In this document: positions 10,550 through 20,886 of the stretch, in pieces
Layout of the letters: each line of letters starts with the position of its first letter
How positions within the stretch are numbered: the first letter of the stretch is position 1
NCBI GenBank assembly: GCA_017311315.1
Contig: CM029654.1
Location: forward strand, 11,405,448 to 11,469,447
DNA from: Dendrocalamus latiflorus
Lineage: Eukaryota > Streptophyta > Magnoliopsida > Poales > Poaceae
Direction of reading: 5' to 3'
DNA length: 64,000 nucleotides
Program-made: the position numbers and the translations under genes
The notes under the pieces: model-generated
What the model was told of the DNA's origin: nothing
Databases searched by the model: none
Seen by the model: the letters and a program-made list of their open reading frames with translations, nothing else

Positions 10550-12912
10550 ATGGCATTGGTCATAGTCCTAGCGCTTGCTGCATTGCCACTCTTGTTCTTG
10601 CTGGCCAAGGCCATATGGGTCACCGTCTCCTGCTACTACCTCACGCCGGCGAGGATCCGGATGGTCTTGGCCAGGCAAGGCGTCCACGGTCCCCGGCCGC
10701 GCCTCCTCGTCGGGAACCTCCGCGACGTCTCCGCCCTCGTCGCCGAGGCCACCGCGCGCGACATGGGCTCCCTCAGCCACGACATCGTCGGCCGCCTCCT
10801 GCCGCACTACGTCCTCTGGTCGAAGACGTACGGTGAGTAGCGCACGTTGCATTGCCGGCCGGCGTGCGAGGCTGAGCATAGGAATTAATTCCCGGCGCCG
10901 GCGTTTGCGTTTTGCAGGGCGGCTTTTCGTGTATTGGTACGGGAGCGAGCCGCGGCTGTGCGTGACGGACGCCGGCATGGTGCGGGAGCTGCTGTCGTCG
11001 AAGCACGCGCACGTCACCGGCAAGTCGTGGCTGCAGCGGCAGGGCGCCAAGCACTTCATCGGCCGTGGCCTGCTCATGGCCAACGGCGCCACCTGGTCCC
11101 ACCAGCGCCACGTCGTCGCTCCAGCCTTCAAGGCCGACAAGCTCAAGGTAGGTACACTTCGACGTCTTACGTCGTCGTCGATCGAAGCACCGTCCCCGGC
11201 GCCCGCACCACCATCCAGTGGCTGTTCTTGAACTCTTCTCGGCTTGGCATGTTGATGTGACGGCAGGGCAGGGTGGGGGACATGGTGGACTGCACCCGGC
11301 AGACGGTGCGGGCGCTGCGGGAGGCGGTGGGGAGGGGCGAGAACGAGGTGGAGATCGGCGCGCACATGACGAGGCTCGCCGGCGACGTCATTGCGCGCAC
11401 CGAGTTCGACACGAGCTACGAGACCGGCAAGCGCATCTTCCACCTCATCGAGGAGCTGCAGCGCCTCACCGCCCGCTCCAGCCGCTACCTCTGGGTCCCC
11501 GGCAGCCAGTGAGTCAACCACCACCACAAATATTATTGCTCTCCTCCGCGTACAAACAAAACATTAAAAATAAAGTAACAGTACATATTCTATTATTAGA
11601 ATGTCCGCGGGCAAGTACAGCGCGGTTGCACGCTTCGAAAGTAGGGGAATTCTTTTCCACTACAGTTTATAATTTATAGTTATAATATATGATTTTTTGA
11701 TCTAATGTAGGTATCTATATGAACGGATTGAATGCCGATATGCTACTTCAAAAAACTGTCTTGATAAAATGACAATGAAGAAATTATCTTATTTATTTAT
11801 TTAAAAATAATTATAAGTTATAAATTGAAAACAACTTGGCCAGTGCAACTGGCCTCTGCTTGTCACGAACATTGGTATGTTTCTTTGTTTTGGGCAAATG
11901 TTTGTATTTAGTGGTATTGCACGCTCTCTAAGTAACAATACTTCTAGTCCTACTGAATATTAAATTTATTTTACGCATGATTTAAAATATAATTTTCTTT
12001 TCAGGTATTTTCCTAGCAAGTACAGGAGGGAGATAAAGCGGCTGAATGGGGAGCTGGAGCAGGTGCTGAGGGAGTCCATCCAGCGGAGCCGCGAGATCGC
12101 CGACGAGGGTCGGACGCCGTCAGCGGCAGCGTGCGGCCGGGGGCTCCTCGGGATGCTGCTCGCCGAGATGGAGAAGAAGTCCGGCCATGGTGAACTGGGG
12201 TACGACGCCCAGATGATGATCGACGAGTGCAAGACCTTCTTCTTCGCCGGCCACGAGACGTCGGCGCTGCTCCTCACCTGGGCCATCATGCTGCTCGCCA
12301 CGCACCCGGCGTGGCAGGACAAGGTCCGCGCCGAGGTCGCCCACGTCTGCGGCGACGCCCCGCCCACCGCCCACCACCTCCCCAAGCTCACCGTCGTAAG
12401 CCACTAACTCCGGCGAACCATTCATTCCACTCACTGCATGTACACGTCAGTGTTTAACGGCGCGTTTCGCACGTGTGCAGCTGCAGATGGTGATCAACGA
12501 GACGCTGCGTCTGTACCCGCCGGCGACGCTGCTGCCGCGGATGGCGTTCGAGGACATCACGCTCGGCGGTGAGCTGCGCGTGCCGAGGGGCGCGTCGGTG
12601 TGGATCCCCGTGCTGGCCATCCACCACGACGAGGCCCTGTGGGGCTCGGACGCGCACGAGTTCAGGCCGGACAGGTTCGCGCCCGGGAGCGCTCGCCCGA
12701 GCGCCGGGCGGTTCCTGCCGTTCGCGGCCGGGCCGCGCAACTGCGTCGGGCAGGCGTACGCCATGGTCGAGGCCAAGGTCGTGCTGGCCATGCTGCTCGC
12801 GAACTTCCGCTTCGGCATCTCCGACGAGTACCGCCACGCGCCGGTGAACGTGCTCACGCTCCGTCCACGCCACGGCGTGCCCGTGCGGCTGCTGCCGCTG
12901 CAGCGCCCGTAG
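10550..12912 (+). CDS. CYP735A: Cytochrome P450, CYP735A type (cytokinin trans-hydroxylase)
   Basis: CYP735A enzymes hydroxylate the isopentenyl side chain of iP-nucleotides to make trans-zeatin forms, at the ER membrane. I read five exons: 10550-10832, 10918-11147, 11267-11508, 12005-12395 and 12481-12912. All junctions are GT-AG and keep frame, giving 525 residues, normal for the family. The start is the only ATG in frame before the membrane anchor MALVIVLALAALPLLFLLAK. Visible signatures are the I-helix AGHET (333-337), ETLR of the K helix (389-392), PDRF (445-448) and the haem loop FAAGPRNCVG with Cys470. Exons are very GC-rich while intron 3 (496 bp) is AT-rich, typical of grass genes. 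The phrase WLQRQGAKHFIGRGLLMANG and the overall match to rice CYP735A3/A4 as I remember them support the subfamily; which paralogue it is cannot be decided here. No defect is visible. Confidence 0.93.
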
Positions 12913-14551
12913 GTCGCCGTCTTGGGTTTTGGTTGCCTACTTGCATGGTGTTTGCTACTACTAGAGTACTAGTGTTAATCTTGGTTCTTTGCAATTTTGG
13001 GGTCGTCTTTGTTTTCTTCTCTTGATTGCTTGACCAGAGATAATTTTGTGCTTCGCTTCGGGATGGATGGTCTGACACGTAGAAGTAAACCTAATATCCG
13101 GAGGGAATGAGATTTTGCCGATAATGTTTTTGTCTTTAGCAAATAATCTTGCATATGATACAATGGCCATGTAAAATGCTGAGTAAGGAGATCCTTTCCT
13201 ACTGTTTCTATTCAAAAAAATTGCTGAGTAAGGAGAATATGGCAAACCTCGTTCCCATGGTTCAATTTGTCCGACTAAAATATGGTCAAAATTTAAATGG
13301 AGCTTGCAATGGATAGGATACCATCCGTTTCCATCCTAACCGGATAGACCGGAGCCGTTGGATCTCTCGTACCCTCTCCAACACTGCTAGCTTTTCCACT
13401 CGTCTCTTCACCGCCGCCGCCATCTCCTCATTTCCCACCGTATCGTCTAGCCTTCTCTTATCTTATACCACCACCGGAGGCCACCGTCAGTCGAAATCGG
13501 TGCCTTGTCGTCCTGCCTCTCCACTGCAACCATCCAAAAATCTAGCTCAACTCTTAAAACCTTTTCGTTTGCTAAGTGCCTCATAAGTGGGCAATAATTA
13601 ATCCGTGCCAGGGTCTCTTGTCCTTCGGGCTAATCGACCGAGCATTGTTCATTAGTTGAGCATCAAAATCCAACTTGATCATTAATTGAGCTACGGTTTT
13701 GCTAGCTTAATTAATGAGAGAAGCTAGGGAACACTATATTGTTAGGAGAGCTTCTGATGACATAGCCTTTCTCTCCTTCGCCTCTCCTCCCCTTCTCTGC
13801 TGCTCTTCCTCTCCTCTCTCTCTTCTCCTACGTCGGTGCAGTTTTCTTCGCCGGCGAGCACCCCCTCTCCTCCCCGCCGTTCCCTCTCCCCCTCTTTCTT
13901 CTTTGATGCCGATGTAGCTTAGCACCCCTCCCCCTCCCCCCGCCCCTCCTCTACCACCAACAACCGATGGCAACCTCGCTGCCTCGCCGTGCCTCCCTTC
14001 GCCGCTACCCACCATCGAACCATTGCCTCCTTGGCCTTCCTCTATATCTGGAGACGGTGAAACTGTCATCATTGACGGCAAACCCTATTGAGCAAGAGAG
14101 AGAAGATGCTATATAGTTCGTAAGGTGCGTAGTGTTTTCTAATTTTACTCTTAATTCATTTGATCTGATTCGACGTACTAAATAATTACCGCATACTAAG
14201 TAATCACACAGGACAGGCTGCTGCGATCTGGCACTTGCTAGCTTGGTTCCTGGCCCGGCCATGTTGCAACAATCTTCTACTTTTGTGCTGGCGATTGGAA
14301 GCCGAAAGACCCCCCCCCCCCCCTGCCACCTGGGCATGTGCCTATGTGATGTACAATCGATCAACGGTTGCATTTCTGTCAGTCTGTGCGAATCCGATCC
14401 AAAACACTGTGGTCATGTTGATCGAAGGAACCAACAAACATGGTGGGCACAACAGCCTTCGGGCACCTGCATGACGTCACGCAGGATCCTTTGCGGCGCA
14501 AGTGAAAAATTTGTTGAAAACATAGGAGAAATACGCATTGGAAAGTGTTGC
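12913..14551. other. 3' flank of the P450 gene and intergenic DNA
   Basis: The first 200 bp or so are probably the P450 3' untranslated region, though I see no clear single polyadenylation signal. From 13320 to 14000 the sequence is C- and T-rich, with phrases such as CTCTCCTTCGCCTCTCCTC. It has open frames on both strands, with no recognisable protein. A run of C residues near 14311-14325 is an assembly-risk point. Confidence 0.45.
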
Positions 14552-14960
14552 TGTAGGACTGATGCCAACAATCAGAGGAGGGTGAATGATTATTCAAAAT
14601 TTTTTCCCAACGGTATGCAAAATTTTTACTGATGTGACTATAAGAATCACAAGTTCAGATTGCACACCAAACATACTTTACTGAACAAGACTAGCGGTAT
14701 AAGCTAACAAAATCAGCATCCTTCAGCTCAATATGGGTCAGACTACCATGGAAGAGCCGGTTTGACCATCACGGTCGGTCTGATCATAGATTTAAGACTG
14801 ATCTAATCGGTAAGCTTCTCTAAATAAAACTTAAATCTCTACAGCCTGCTCATTTCCTATACCCTATGTGAAAACATGGGAAACAATAAAATGCCATGGG
14901 TTAAACATAAGCCAAAAACTACATATTGTGCATTTCTCTTATTGTGGTGGTAACCGCACA
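14552..14960 (-). mobile_element. Fragment of a Sirevirus-like LTR
   Basis: The sequence starts TGTAGGACTGATG and continues with AGAGGAGGGTGAATGATTA. This is the same arrangement as the LTR ends at 38962 and 51487 (TGTAGGATCGG..., G-run, GTGAATGG). It also carries degenerate versions of the GGTCnGACC palindromes seen in those LTRs, near 14740-14800. The far boundary is not defined. It is an old, incomplete copy in the reverse orientation. Confidence 0.5.
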
Positions 14961-15039
14961 ATGGAGAGAGGACATCTTTTGGATGGTCTTCGAGCGGAGA
15001 GCCTACGGGCTTGACATTGAATTTCCTACATTAACAAGA

Positions 15040-15270
15040 ATGCGGGTTTGTTTTTTAAGCTTTTAAAAGCTGTTTTTTGACTTTTCTACAGTAACTAGCT
15101 TTTAAACGGAGTATTTTTTTAACACGGGGTCTACAAGTTAATTGTAGTACACACTGTAGTGACTTCATTTATATCGGTCAAAATTGTACGTGCGTTTCTA
15201 TTACTTCGTATTCTCTTTTGCGAACAGTCTAAAAGTTATAAGTCATAAATCGAAGCAAAAAAGAATAGAG
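15040..15270. repeat. Dispersed repeat, copy 1
   Basis: A block with TACAGTAACTAGCTTTTAAA, then GGTCTACAAGTTAATTGTAG and TTTATATCGGTCAAAAT, recurs with the same order and spacing at about 37540-37740. The two copies have diverged. No target duplication was found, so it is best described as a MITE-like or low-copy repeat. Confidence 0.6.
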
Positions 15271-16050
15271 CCTACATTGTCAATTTGGTCTCGGGGTGTT
15301 CATTTTGAACTGGATTACCTCCAAGGAGAAGAGACTCGGGTGTATTTTGAATTGCAATGTAGAGGATCCGTTTCCTCGGGACATGAAGTGACGCCCCTGA
15401 TTAGACTTGGAAAATAAAGCCGTGTTTTGTGTTTTACAAATTAAGGCAAGATTGAGCCAGATATACTATCGTTTATAGAGCTTTTGTCGTCTTCTGTCTC
15501 TTAAAAAAATATTTACTCTTGCATTTAATTATAACAATGCTAAATAAAACTTCCACGTTTGCCTTAAAGAGTTAGAAATTCTCTTAATTATTTGGTAAGC
15601 CTAGATTATAATATTGTAGATTAATTAGATAAAGATATTAGAGTTATTATGATTGTATAAAGAATACAACTATACATATTCTCAATCATGCATTTGAGTT
15701 GTATAACGACTAAAACCCTAGTTTAAAATATTGAGATAAGTTTTGTATTATCTAATCGTGCAATTGCAAGGACATTCTGTTAGTGACATATGAATTTATA
15801 CGTAGTTTGAAAAGCTAGCTACCAAAGGTGCCAATATTTCTTTTAGCACACGAGGAACAAAATAGATACCCTACAGTTTCTAAGAAATCGGGTATGTGAG
15901 GCCCAAATGAAAAGAGACACGACGTAGCGAAAAGGGAGAATATATAGCAGAAAAAAGATTTTTCCCTGAAGAGATATATAAAGGAAGAGTTGCATGGTCA
16001 TGTTAGAGAATGTAACAAGGTCCACTATTTTGGCCAGATGGCATACCAGT
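15271..16050. other. Intergenic, no supported gene
   Basis: AT-rich with short open frames only. I see no repeats, RNA genes or signals that can be supported. Confidence 0.4.
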
Positions 16051-16227
16051 TTATCGCCCAATGGCCAAGCGACACGTAAGCAATCCGTCGGCCGTTGGGC
16101 GAATTATTGCAGCCGTCCGATTGTTGGGCGACTGAAGTCCAGTCGTCCAACGACCAGGCAACTAGAAGTGGGGATAAAAGCCGAGCCCGCTCGGCCGCCG
16201 CCTCAATAGAAGCAAAAAGAAAAGCAA

Positions 16228-16365
16228 AAGATGGCCGAGGAGAGGAGGAGAGGAAAGAAAGAGAGAAGAGAAAAGGAGAGGGAGGGGAGGAGAGGAGAGG
16301 GGAGGAGGAGAGGGAGAGGAGGAGAGGAGAGGAAGGAGGAGGGGAGGAGGGGAGGAGAGGAGAAG
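16228..16365 (+). repeat. GA-rich low-complexity tract
   Basis: About 140 bases of nearly pure purine (GAGGAGGAGAGG type) near the left end of the Mutator-like region. The open frames across it, such as one rich in Glu and Arg, reflect composition only. Confidence 0.85.
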
Positions 16366-16383
16366 CAAATCTAGGTAATTTTT

Positions 16384-16590
16384 TTTGTATTTGCAATGTT
16401 GTATATGCAGTACATATATTATTTATTGTTAATGTTAGTAAAAAATTGTAGGTATAGAGAATTTAGTTAATGTAGTTTCAGGAAATTAGCAGCCGTAAAA
16501 GCATGTAGGTATTTTTCTGTATTTGCAATGTTGTATATGACTGTTAGTGTTAGTAGAAAATTGTAGATGTAGATAGAAATAGTTCAATTT
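16384..16590 (+). repeat. Partial tandem duplication flanking the Tat insertion
   Basis: The phrase TGTATTTGCAATGTTGTATATG occurs at about 16388 and again at about 16519. The phrase TTTAGTTAATGTAGTTT with GAAATTAGCAGCCGTAAAAG occurs at about 16460 and again beyond the Tat element at about 28306-28347. Before that insertion the locus therefore held at least two tandem copies of a unit of roughly 125 bp, continuing across 28296-28400. Confidence 0.65.
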
Positions 16591-16591
16591 T

Positions 16592-16836
16592 TGTCGTAGG
16601 GGTGGCCCCCACCTAAACCCAGCAGGCCTGGTAAGAGATTATAAGGCCCAGAATAGGCCATGTGTAATGACATAACTACCCCCAGAGGGGATAACCAGAT
16701 GTAAGGGTATATCTGTAAAAGCATTCCTCATGTGTATATATATATGGGTAAGCCATGGGGAGGACCCAGGCAACCGCACTTATCTTCATCACTCTCCACT
16801 ACCATCTCTCTCTCTGTTTGGTCTGTAGCCACAACA
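16592..16836 (+). repeat. 5' LTR of the Tat element
   Basis: 245 bp, TG...CA. It includes a TGTATATATATATGGG promoter-like string at 16732-16747 and a pyrimidine-rich stretch (CATCTCTCTCTCTG) near its end. It differs from the 3' LTR by a small change in a C run and a dinucleotide length difference in the TA run. Confidence 0.92.
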
Positions 16837-16837
16837 G

Positions 16838-16857
16838 TTGGCGCCGTCTGTGGGGAG
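16838..16857 (+). other. Primer binding site of the Tat element
   Basis: TTGGCGCCGTCTGTGGGGAG begins one base after the 5' LTR. TGGCGCC-type sites are usual in this group of grass gypsy elements and differ from the initiator-Met type. I do not assign the tRNA with confidence. Confidence 0.6.
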
Positions 16858-16890
16858 GACGAGGACAAGCCTGAAGACCGAAGAAGAAGG

Positions 16891-19800
16891 ATGGCACCGA
16901 AAAAAGCTTCTTCAGCGGCGGCGAGGGGAAAGAAGACGGATGGGTCGGAGCAGCGCGTGAGCACCAGGGCTTCGGCATCGGCCGCCGAAGGAGTTGGCGG
17001 CGGCGTACGCGCCGTGGTCGCGGGCGTCGACGCCCGCGCGGCAACAACCGACCCCGCCAGCACCGCTACAACGACACCTGCGGTCGAAAGCGCCCTACTA
17101 GTAGCCTTTAACGCGTTCCAGCGGGAACTCGGGGACCTTCGCGGGGCCGTTCGAGATATACAAGAGGCTCGGAGCCAGCAGATCGCGTCGGTGGTCGCGC
17201 CCGAGCCCACGCCAGAGAAGGTGGACAGCCGCGAAGCCCCCACGTCTAGCCGTGTCCCGCTGAGACGCGTAGATCCGGAATCTCCGCTTTCGGCGGGATT
17301 GCAGCAGGCGGCGTGGCCCGAAGACTTCAAGTTCCCTCGCATCATCGACCCGTACAAAGGCGACACGGATCCTCGTGAGTTCGTGCGCGTGTACGAAACC
17401 GCAATCGAGGCCGCGGGCGGAGACGACACCGCGAAGGCGAAGGGACTCCCCCTCACACTGCACGGAGTGGCGCTCTCTTGGTTTTTTACCATAGAGCCGG
17501 GCTCCATCTACGCGTGGGAGCAGCTTCGCGACCGGCTTCGTAGCAACTTTCAAGGACATTATGTCGAGCGGATCAATGCGGACCAGCTCTTCGCTGTGAA
17601 GCAAGGACCCTCGGAGACGCTCCGGGGCTACTTCAAGCGCTTCGACAAGATTCGAGGCCAGGTAAACGATGTTAATGAAACCACAGTCGTTAATGCAGCC
17701 ATACAGGGCCTTCGCCCGGGCCCGATGGCTGAATACAACGCGCGGAGGCCAATCACGACAGTCGCCAAGCTCTTCGACAAAATGGACGGGTATGCGCGGG
17801 CGGAGGAGGATGCGCGAAGACGCAGCATCACCGCCCCCGGCCTCGCCCGTGAGGAGCACCCCCCGCGCGAGGTCAGGGTGGGTGGTCCCTCCTCGAACCT
17901 GGGCCGTAGCCAAAAGCCCCGAGGAGGCCCTCCCCGAGGCAGGGAGGCCGAGGTACAGGAAGACTCCTCACGGTGCAGCCCTAAACCTCGGCGCCGCCAG
18001 CGCCGGTCGCAGGCGGCCCACCATGTCCTCGCCACCGAGAGCGCCCGCCAAGGACCCGACCCCGCCTCACGGAGGGGAGATCGGGGATCGGAGGGCGGAT
18101 TTGACTACGGCAGCCAACCCCACGCAGAGCAAGAGCTCCTGCACTATGGCAAGTGGTGCGAGGTACACGGCTATGGCGATCATTGCACAAGGGCATGCAT
18201 CGCGGTGATGGAGCTGCGGAGGGCGACGGCCGGGTCTCGGGCTCCGCCTACTCGTCCCCCCGCCGAAGCCCACGTAGGGCACCCAAGGGATAGCCCCATA
18301 CGGGCCACCGCAACGGAGGGCGCGCAGCACCGCACCATCAACGTCATCACCGGAGGCTCCTCTTCAAAAGCCCCCGGGGAGCAGCCGCATCTGTGGATGC
18401 CGCCCCGCAACATCACCTTCGACCTGAACGACGCCAGGGGCGTGGAGTACCCCCACCAAGACCCTCTAGTCATCCAGGCCCACATTGCACGCTGTGAAGT
18501 CAGGCGCGTCCTTGTCGACGGGGGAAGCTCCGCGAACATCTTATTCGCAGAAGCCCTCGACCTCATGGCAATCCCCCGAAGCCGGCTAGAGCAGCCAGGA
18601 GCTCCACTTCAAGGCTTCGGGGGTCAACTGCTGCAGGTCCTGGGGCACGTGTCCCTCCCTGTCACTTTCCGTCAAGAGGGCAACAAAGGTAACATCCGGA
18701 CCGAGCATGTCACCTTCGATGTCGTGGATACCCCGCACACCTACAACGCCATACTGGGGCGACCCGCCATCAACTCTTTCGAGGCAATCCCGCACCACGC
18801 CTTTTTGTGTGTAAAGCTCCCGGGCCCGGAGGGTGTCATCACCATCTTCGGTGACCAGGACTTGGCCAGACGTGCCGAAGGCGGCAGCCGCGTCCCGCAT
18901 CGCCCGGTGCATGCCCTCTCCGGCGCGCCCGGTGATGGGCCCTCCGCTCCCGGGTGGACGCCCAAGCCTCGACCCGAAGGCGGCGTCAAGAAGGTGCCGC
19001 TCCAGGCGGAGGGGCAGTTTGTGTCCATCGGCGAGGGGCTCCCGCCGGGGGTCGAACGGGAGCTGCTTCGAGTGCTTCAGAATAACGTTGACATCTTCGC
19101 ATGGTCCCCGGAGGACATCAAGGGCGTAGACCGAGTAGTAATCGAGCATTGTTTGGCGGTCCTCCCCGACGCCAAGCCGGTCAAGCAAAGGCTCCGGCGT
19201 ATGTCGATGGATCGGCAACAGGCGGCCAAAGCAGAGATGGCGAAGCTTCTTCGCGCCGGGGTCATCCGCGAGGTCCACCATCTAGAATGGCTCGCCAACC
19301 CGGTGCTAGTCAAAAAGGCCAGCGGGGCCTGGCGCATGTGCATCGACTTCACGGCACTCAACAAGGCGTGCCCGAAGGACAACTACCCCTTGCCGCGCAT
19401 CGATCAGCTGGTTGATGCCACCGCTGGGTGCGAACTCATGAGTTTCCTGGACGCCTATTCCGGCTACCACCAGGTATACATGGCCGAAGACGACGAGGAG
19501 AAGACCAGTTTCATCACACCACTTGGGACGTTCTGCTTCGTCAGAATGCCCTTTGGCTTGAAGAATGCAGGCGCTACCTTCACCCGACTCGTCGCCATTG
19601 CCCTGGCCGCCCAGCTTGGGAGGAACATCGAAGCCTATGTCGATGACGTGGTGGTCAAAACTCGGCAACTTGCTCTACACGGCCGGGACCTCCAGGAGAC
19701 CTTCGACAACCTCCGGAAGGCGGGCATCAAGCTCAACCCCGACAAGTGTGTCTTCGGGGTACAGGCGGGCAAACTCTTAGGTTTCCGCGTGTCCGGGCGG

Positions 19801-20886
19801 GGCATCCAGGCGAACCCCGACAAAGTAGACGCCATCCTGGGTATGGAGCCGCCCAAGACAACGAGGGAGGTTCAGAGGCTCGCTGGCCGCATGGCAGCAT
19901 TAAGCCGCTTCCTCTCCAGGGCGGCGGAGCGGGGCCTGCTGTTCTTCAAGACACTCCGCGGGTGTGATGGATTTCGTTGGGACGGAGACTGCGCGAAGGC
20001 CTTCGATGAGCTCAAGCAGCACCTGGCAAGCCTCCCAACTCTAATCGCCCCAGCACCAGAGGCTCCCCTCCTGCTCTATCTGGCCGCGTCAGCCACCGCG
20101 GTCAGCGCCGTCCTCGTCTTAGAGGAGGGCGCCACGCAGCGGCCCGTCTACTTTGTCTCCGAAGCCCTTCAAGGTGCCAAGACAAGATACACGGAGCTTG
20201 AGAAGCTCGCCTACGCGCTGGTCATGGCCTCCAGGAAGCTTCGGCATTATTTTCTGGCTCACCCAATCACAGTGCCTTCCTCATTCCCCCTGGCAGAGAT
20301 GCTACATAACAAGGAGTCCACAGGGCGTATTGTTAAATGGGCCGCCGAGCTCGCTCCCTTCTCCTTGACGTATGCTTCGCGGACGGCAATTAAATCCCAA
20401 GTCCTGGCGGATTTTCTCGCCGAATGGACCCCGCCCGCCCAACCCGGCCAGACGCACGATGATCCTGTCTGGACGCTTACAATCGACGGAGCTTACAGCG
20501 TCGCCGGCGCGGGCGTAGGGGCGGTGATCATCACGCCCGAGGGACAGCGTTTGCTGTACTCGGCGCGCCTTGCCTTCCCCGCCACCAACAACACGGCTGA
20601 ATACGAGGCACTGCTCTTTGGCCTGGCAAAACTCAAGGCAGTCGGCGCGAGACGGGTGTTGGTCCGCACCGACTCGCGCTTGGTGGCTGGCCATGTGGAC
20701 AAGTCATATCAAGTCAAGGACCCTGAGTTGGCCAAATACCTCGTGGCGGTGAGGGCGAGGGAAAGGCACTTTTTGGGTGTCACCGTCAAGGCCATCCCCC
20801 GGGCGGAGAATGAGCAAGCCGACGCCCTCGCCAAGGCGGCTAGCCAGCAAATGCCCCCCCCGAGGGGGCATTCTGCGAGGTGTTAG
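16891..20886 (+). CDS. Gag-protease-reverse transcriptase-RNase H polyprotein (Tat)
   Basis: The first ATG after the primer site in the long frame is at 16891 (MAPKKASSAAARGKK). Residues about 145-300 are a retrotransposon gag domain beginning FPRIIDPYKGDTD. The aspartic protease active site is DGGSS at about residue 543. Reverse transcriptase covers about 755-960, with CIDFTALNKACPKDNYPLPR and the catalytic YVDD at about 916. A connecting RNase H follows, and a second, archaeal-like RNase H has catalytic acidic positions at TIDGAY (D1199), AEYEA and RTDSR. The frame ends at 20886 just after a run of eight C (20854-20861). A single base change in that run would join it to the integrase frame, so the stop is probably a frameshift, not a true end. 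Confidence 0.9.
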   Translation: MAPKKASSAAARGKKTDGSEQRVSTRASASAAEGVGGGVRAVVAGVDARAATTDPASTATTTPAVESALLVAFNAFQRELGDLRGAVRDIQEARSQQIASVVAPEPTPEKVDSREAPTSSRVPLRRVDPESPLSAGLQQAAWPEDFKFPRIIDPYKGDTDPREFVRVYETAIEAAGGDDTAKAKGLPLTLHGVALSWFFTIEPGSIYAWEQLRDRLRSNFQGHYVERINADQLFAVKQGPSETLRGYFKRFDKIRGQVNDVNETTVVNAAIQGLRPGPMAEYNARRPITTVAKLFDKMDGYARAEEDARRRSITAPGLAREEHPPREVRVGGPSSNLGRSQKPRGGPPRGREAEVQEDSSRCSPKPRRRQRRSQAAHHVLATESARQGPDPASRRGDRGSEGGFDYGSQPHAEQELLHYGKWCEVHGYGDHCTRACIAVMELRRATAGSRAPPTRPPAEAHVGHPRDSPIRATATEGAQHRTINVITGGSSSKAPGEQPHLWMPPRNITFDLNDARGVEYPHQDPLVIQAHIARCEVRRVLVDGGSSANILFAEALDLMAIPRSRLEQPGAPLQGFGGQLLQVLGHVSLPVTFRQEGNKGNIRTEHVTFDVVDTPHTYNAILGRPAINSFEAIPHHAFLCVKLPGPEGVITIFGDQDLARRAEGGSRVPHRPVHALSGAPGDGPSAPGWTPKPRPEGGVKKVPLQAEGQFVSIGEGLPPGVERELLRVLQNNVDIFAWSPEDIKGVDRVVIEHCLAVLPDAKPVKQRLRRMSMDRQQAAKAEMAKLLRAGVIREVHHLEWLANPVLVKKASGAWRMCIDFTALNKACPKDNYPLPRIDQLVDATAGCELMSFLDAYSGYHQVYMAEDDEEKTSFITPLGTFCFVRMPFGLKNAGATFTRLVAIALAAQLGRNIEAYVDDVVVKTRQLALHGRDLQETFDNLRKAGIKLNPDKCVFGVQAGKLLGFRVSGRGIQANPDKVDAILGMEPPKTTREVQRLAGRMAALSRFLSRAAERGLLFFKTLRGCDGFRWDGDCAKAFDELKQHLASLPTLIAPAPEAPLLLYLAASATAVSAVLVLEEGATQRPVYFVSEALQGAKTRYTELEKLAYALVMASRKLRHYFLAHPITVPSSFPLAEMLHNKESTGRIVKWAAELAPFSLTYASRTAIKSQVLADFLAEWTPPAQPGQTHDDPVWTLTIDGAYSVAGAGVGAVIITPEGQRLLYSARLAFPATNNTAEYEALLFGLAKLKAVGARRVLVRTDSRLVAGHVDKSYQVKDPELAKYLVAVRARERHFLGVTVKAIPRAENEQADALAKAASQQMPPPRGHSARC

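Noticed and set aside
10568..11527. 319-residue minus-strand frame opposite the P450
   Set aside because: Shadow of GC-rich P450 exons. It runs across two P450 introns and has no recognisable product.
14243..14632. 129-residue plus-strand frame
   Set aside because: It crosses a C homopolymer and enters the LTR fragment at 14552. No family resemblance.
16095..16451. 118-residue plus-strand frame rich in Glu and Arg
   Set aside because: It follows a pure GA tract; composition alone explains it.
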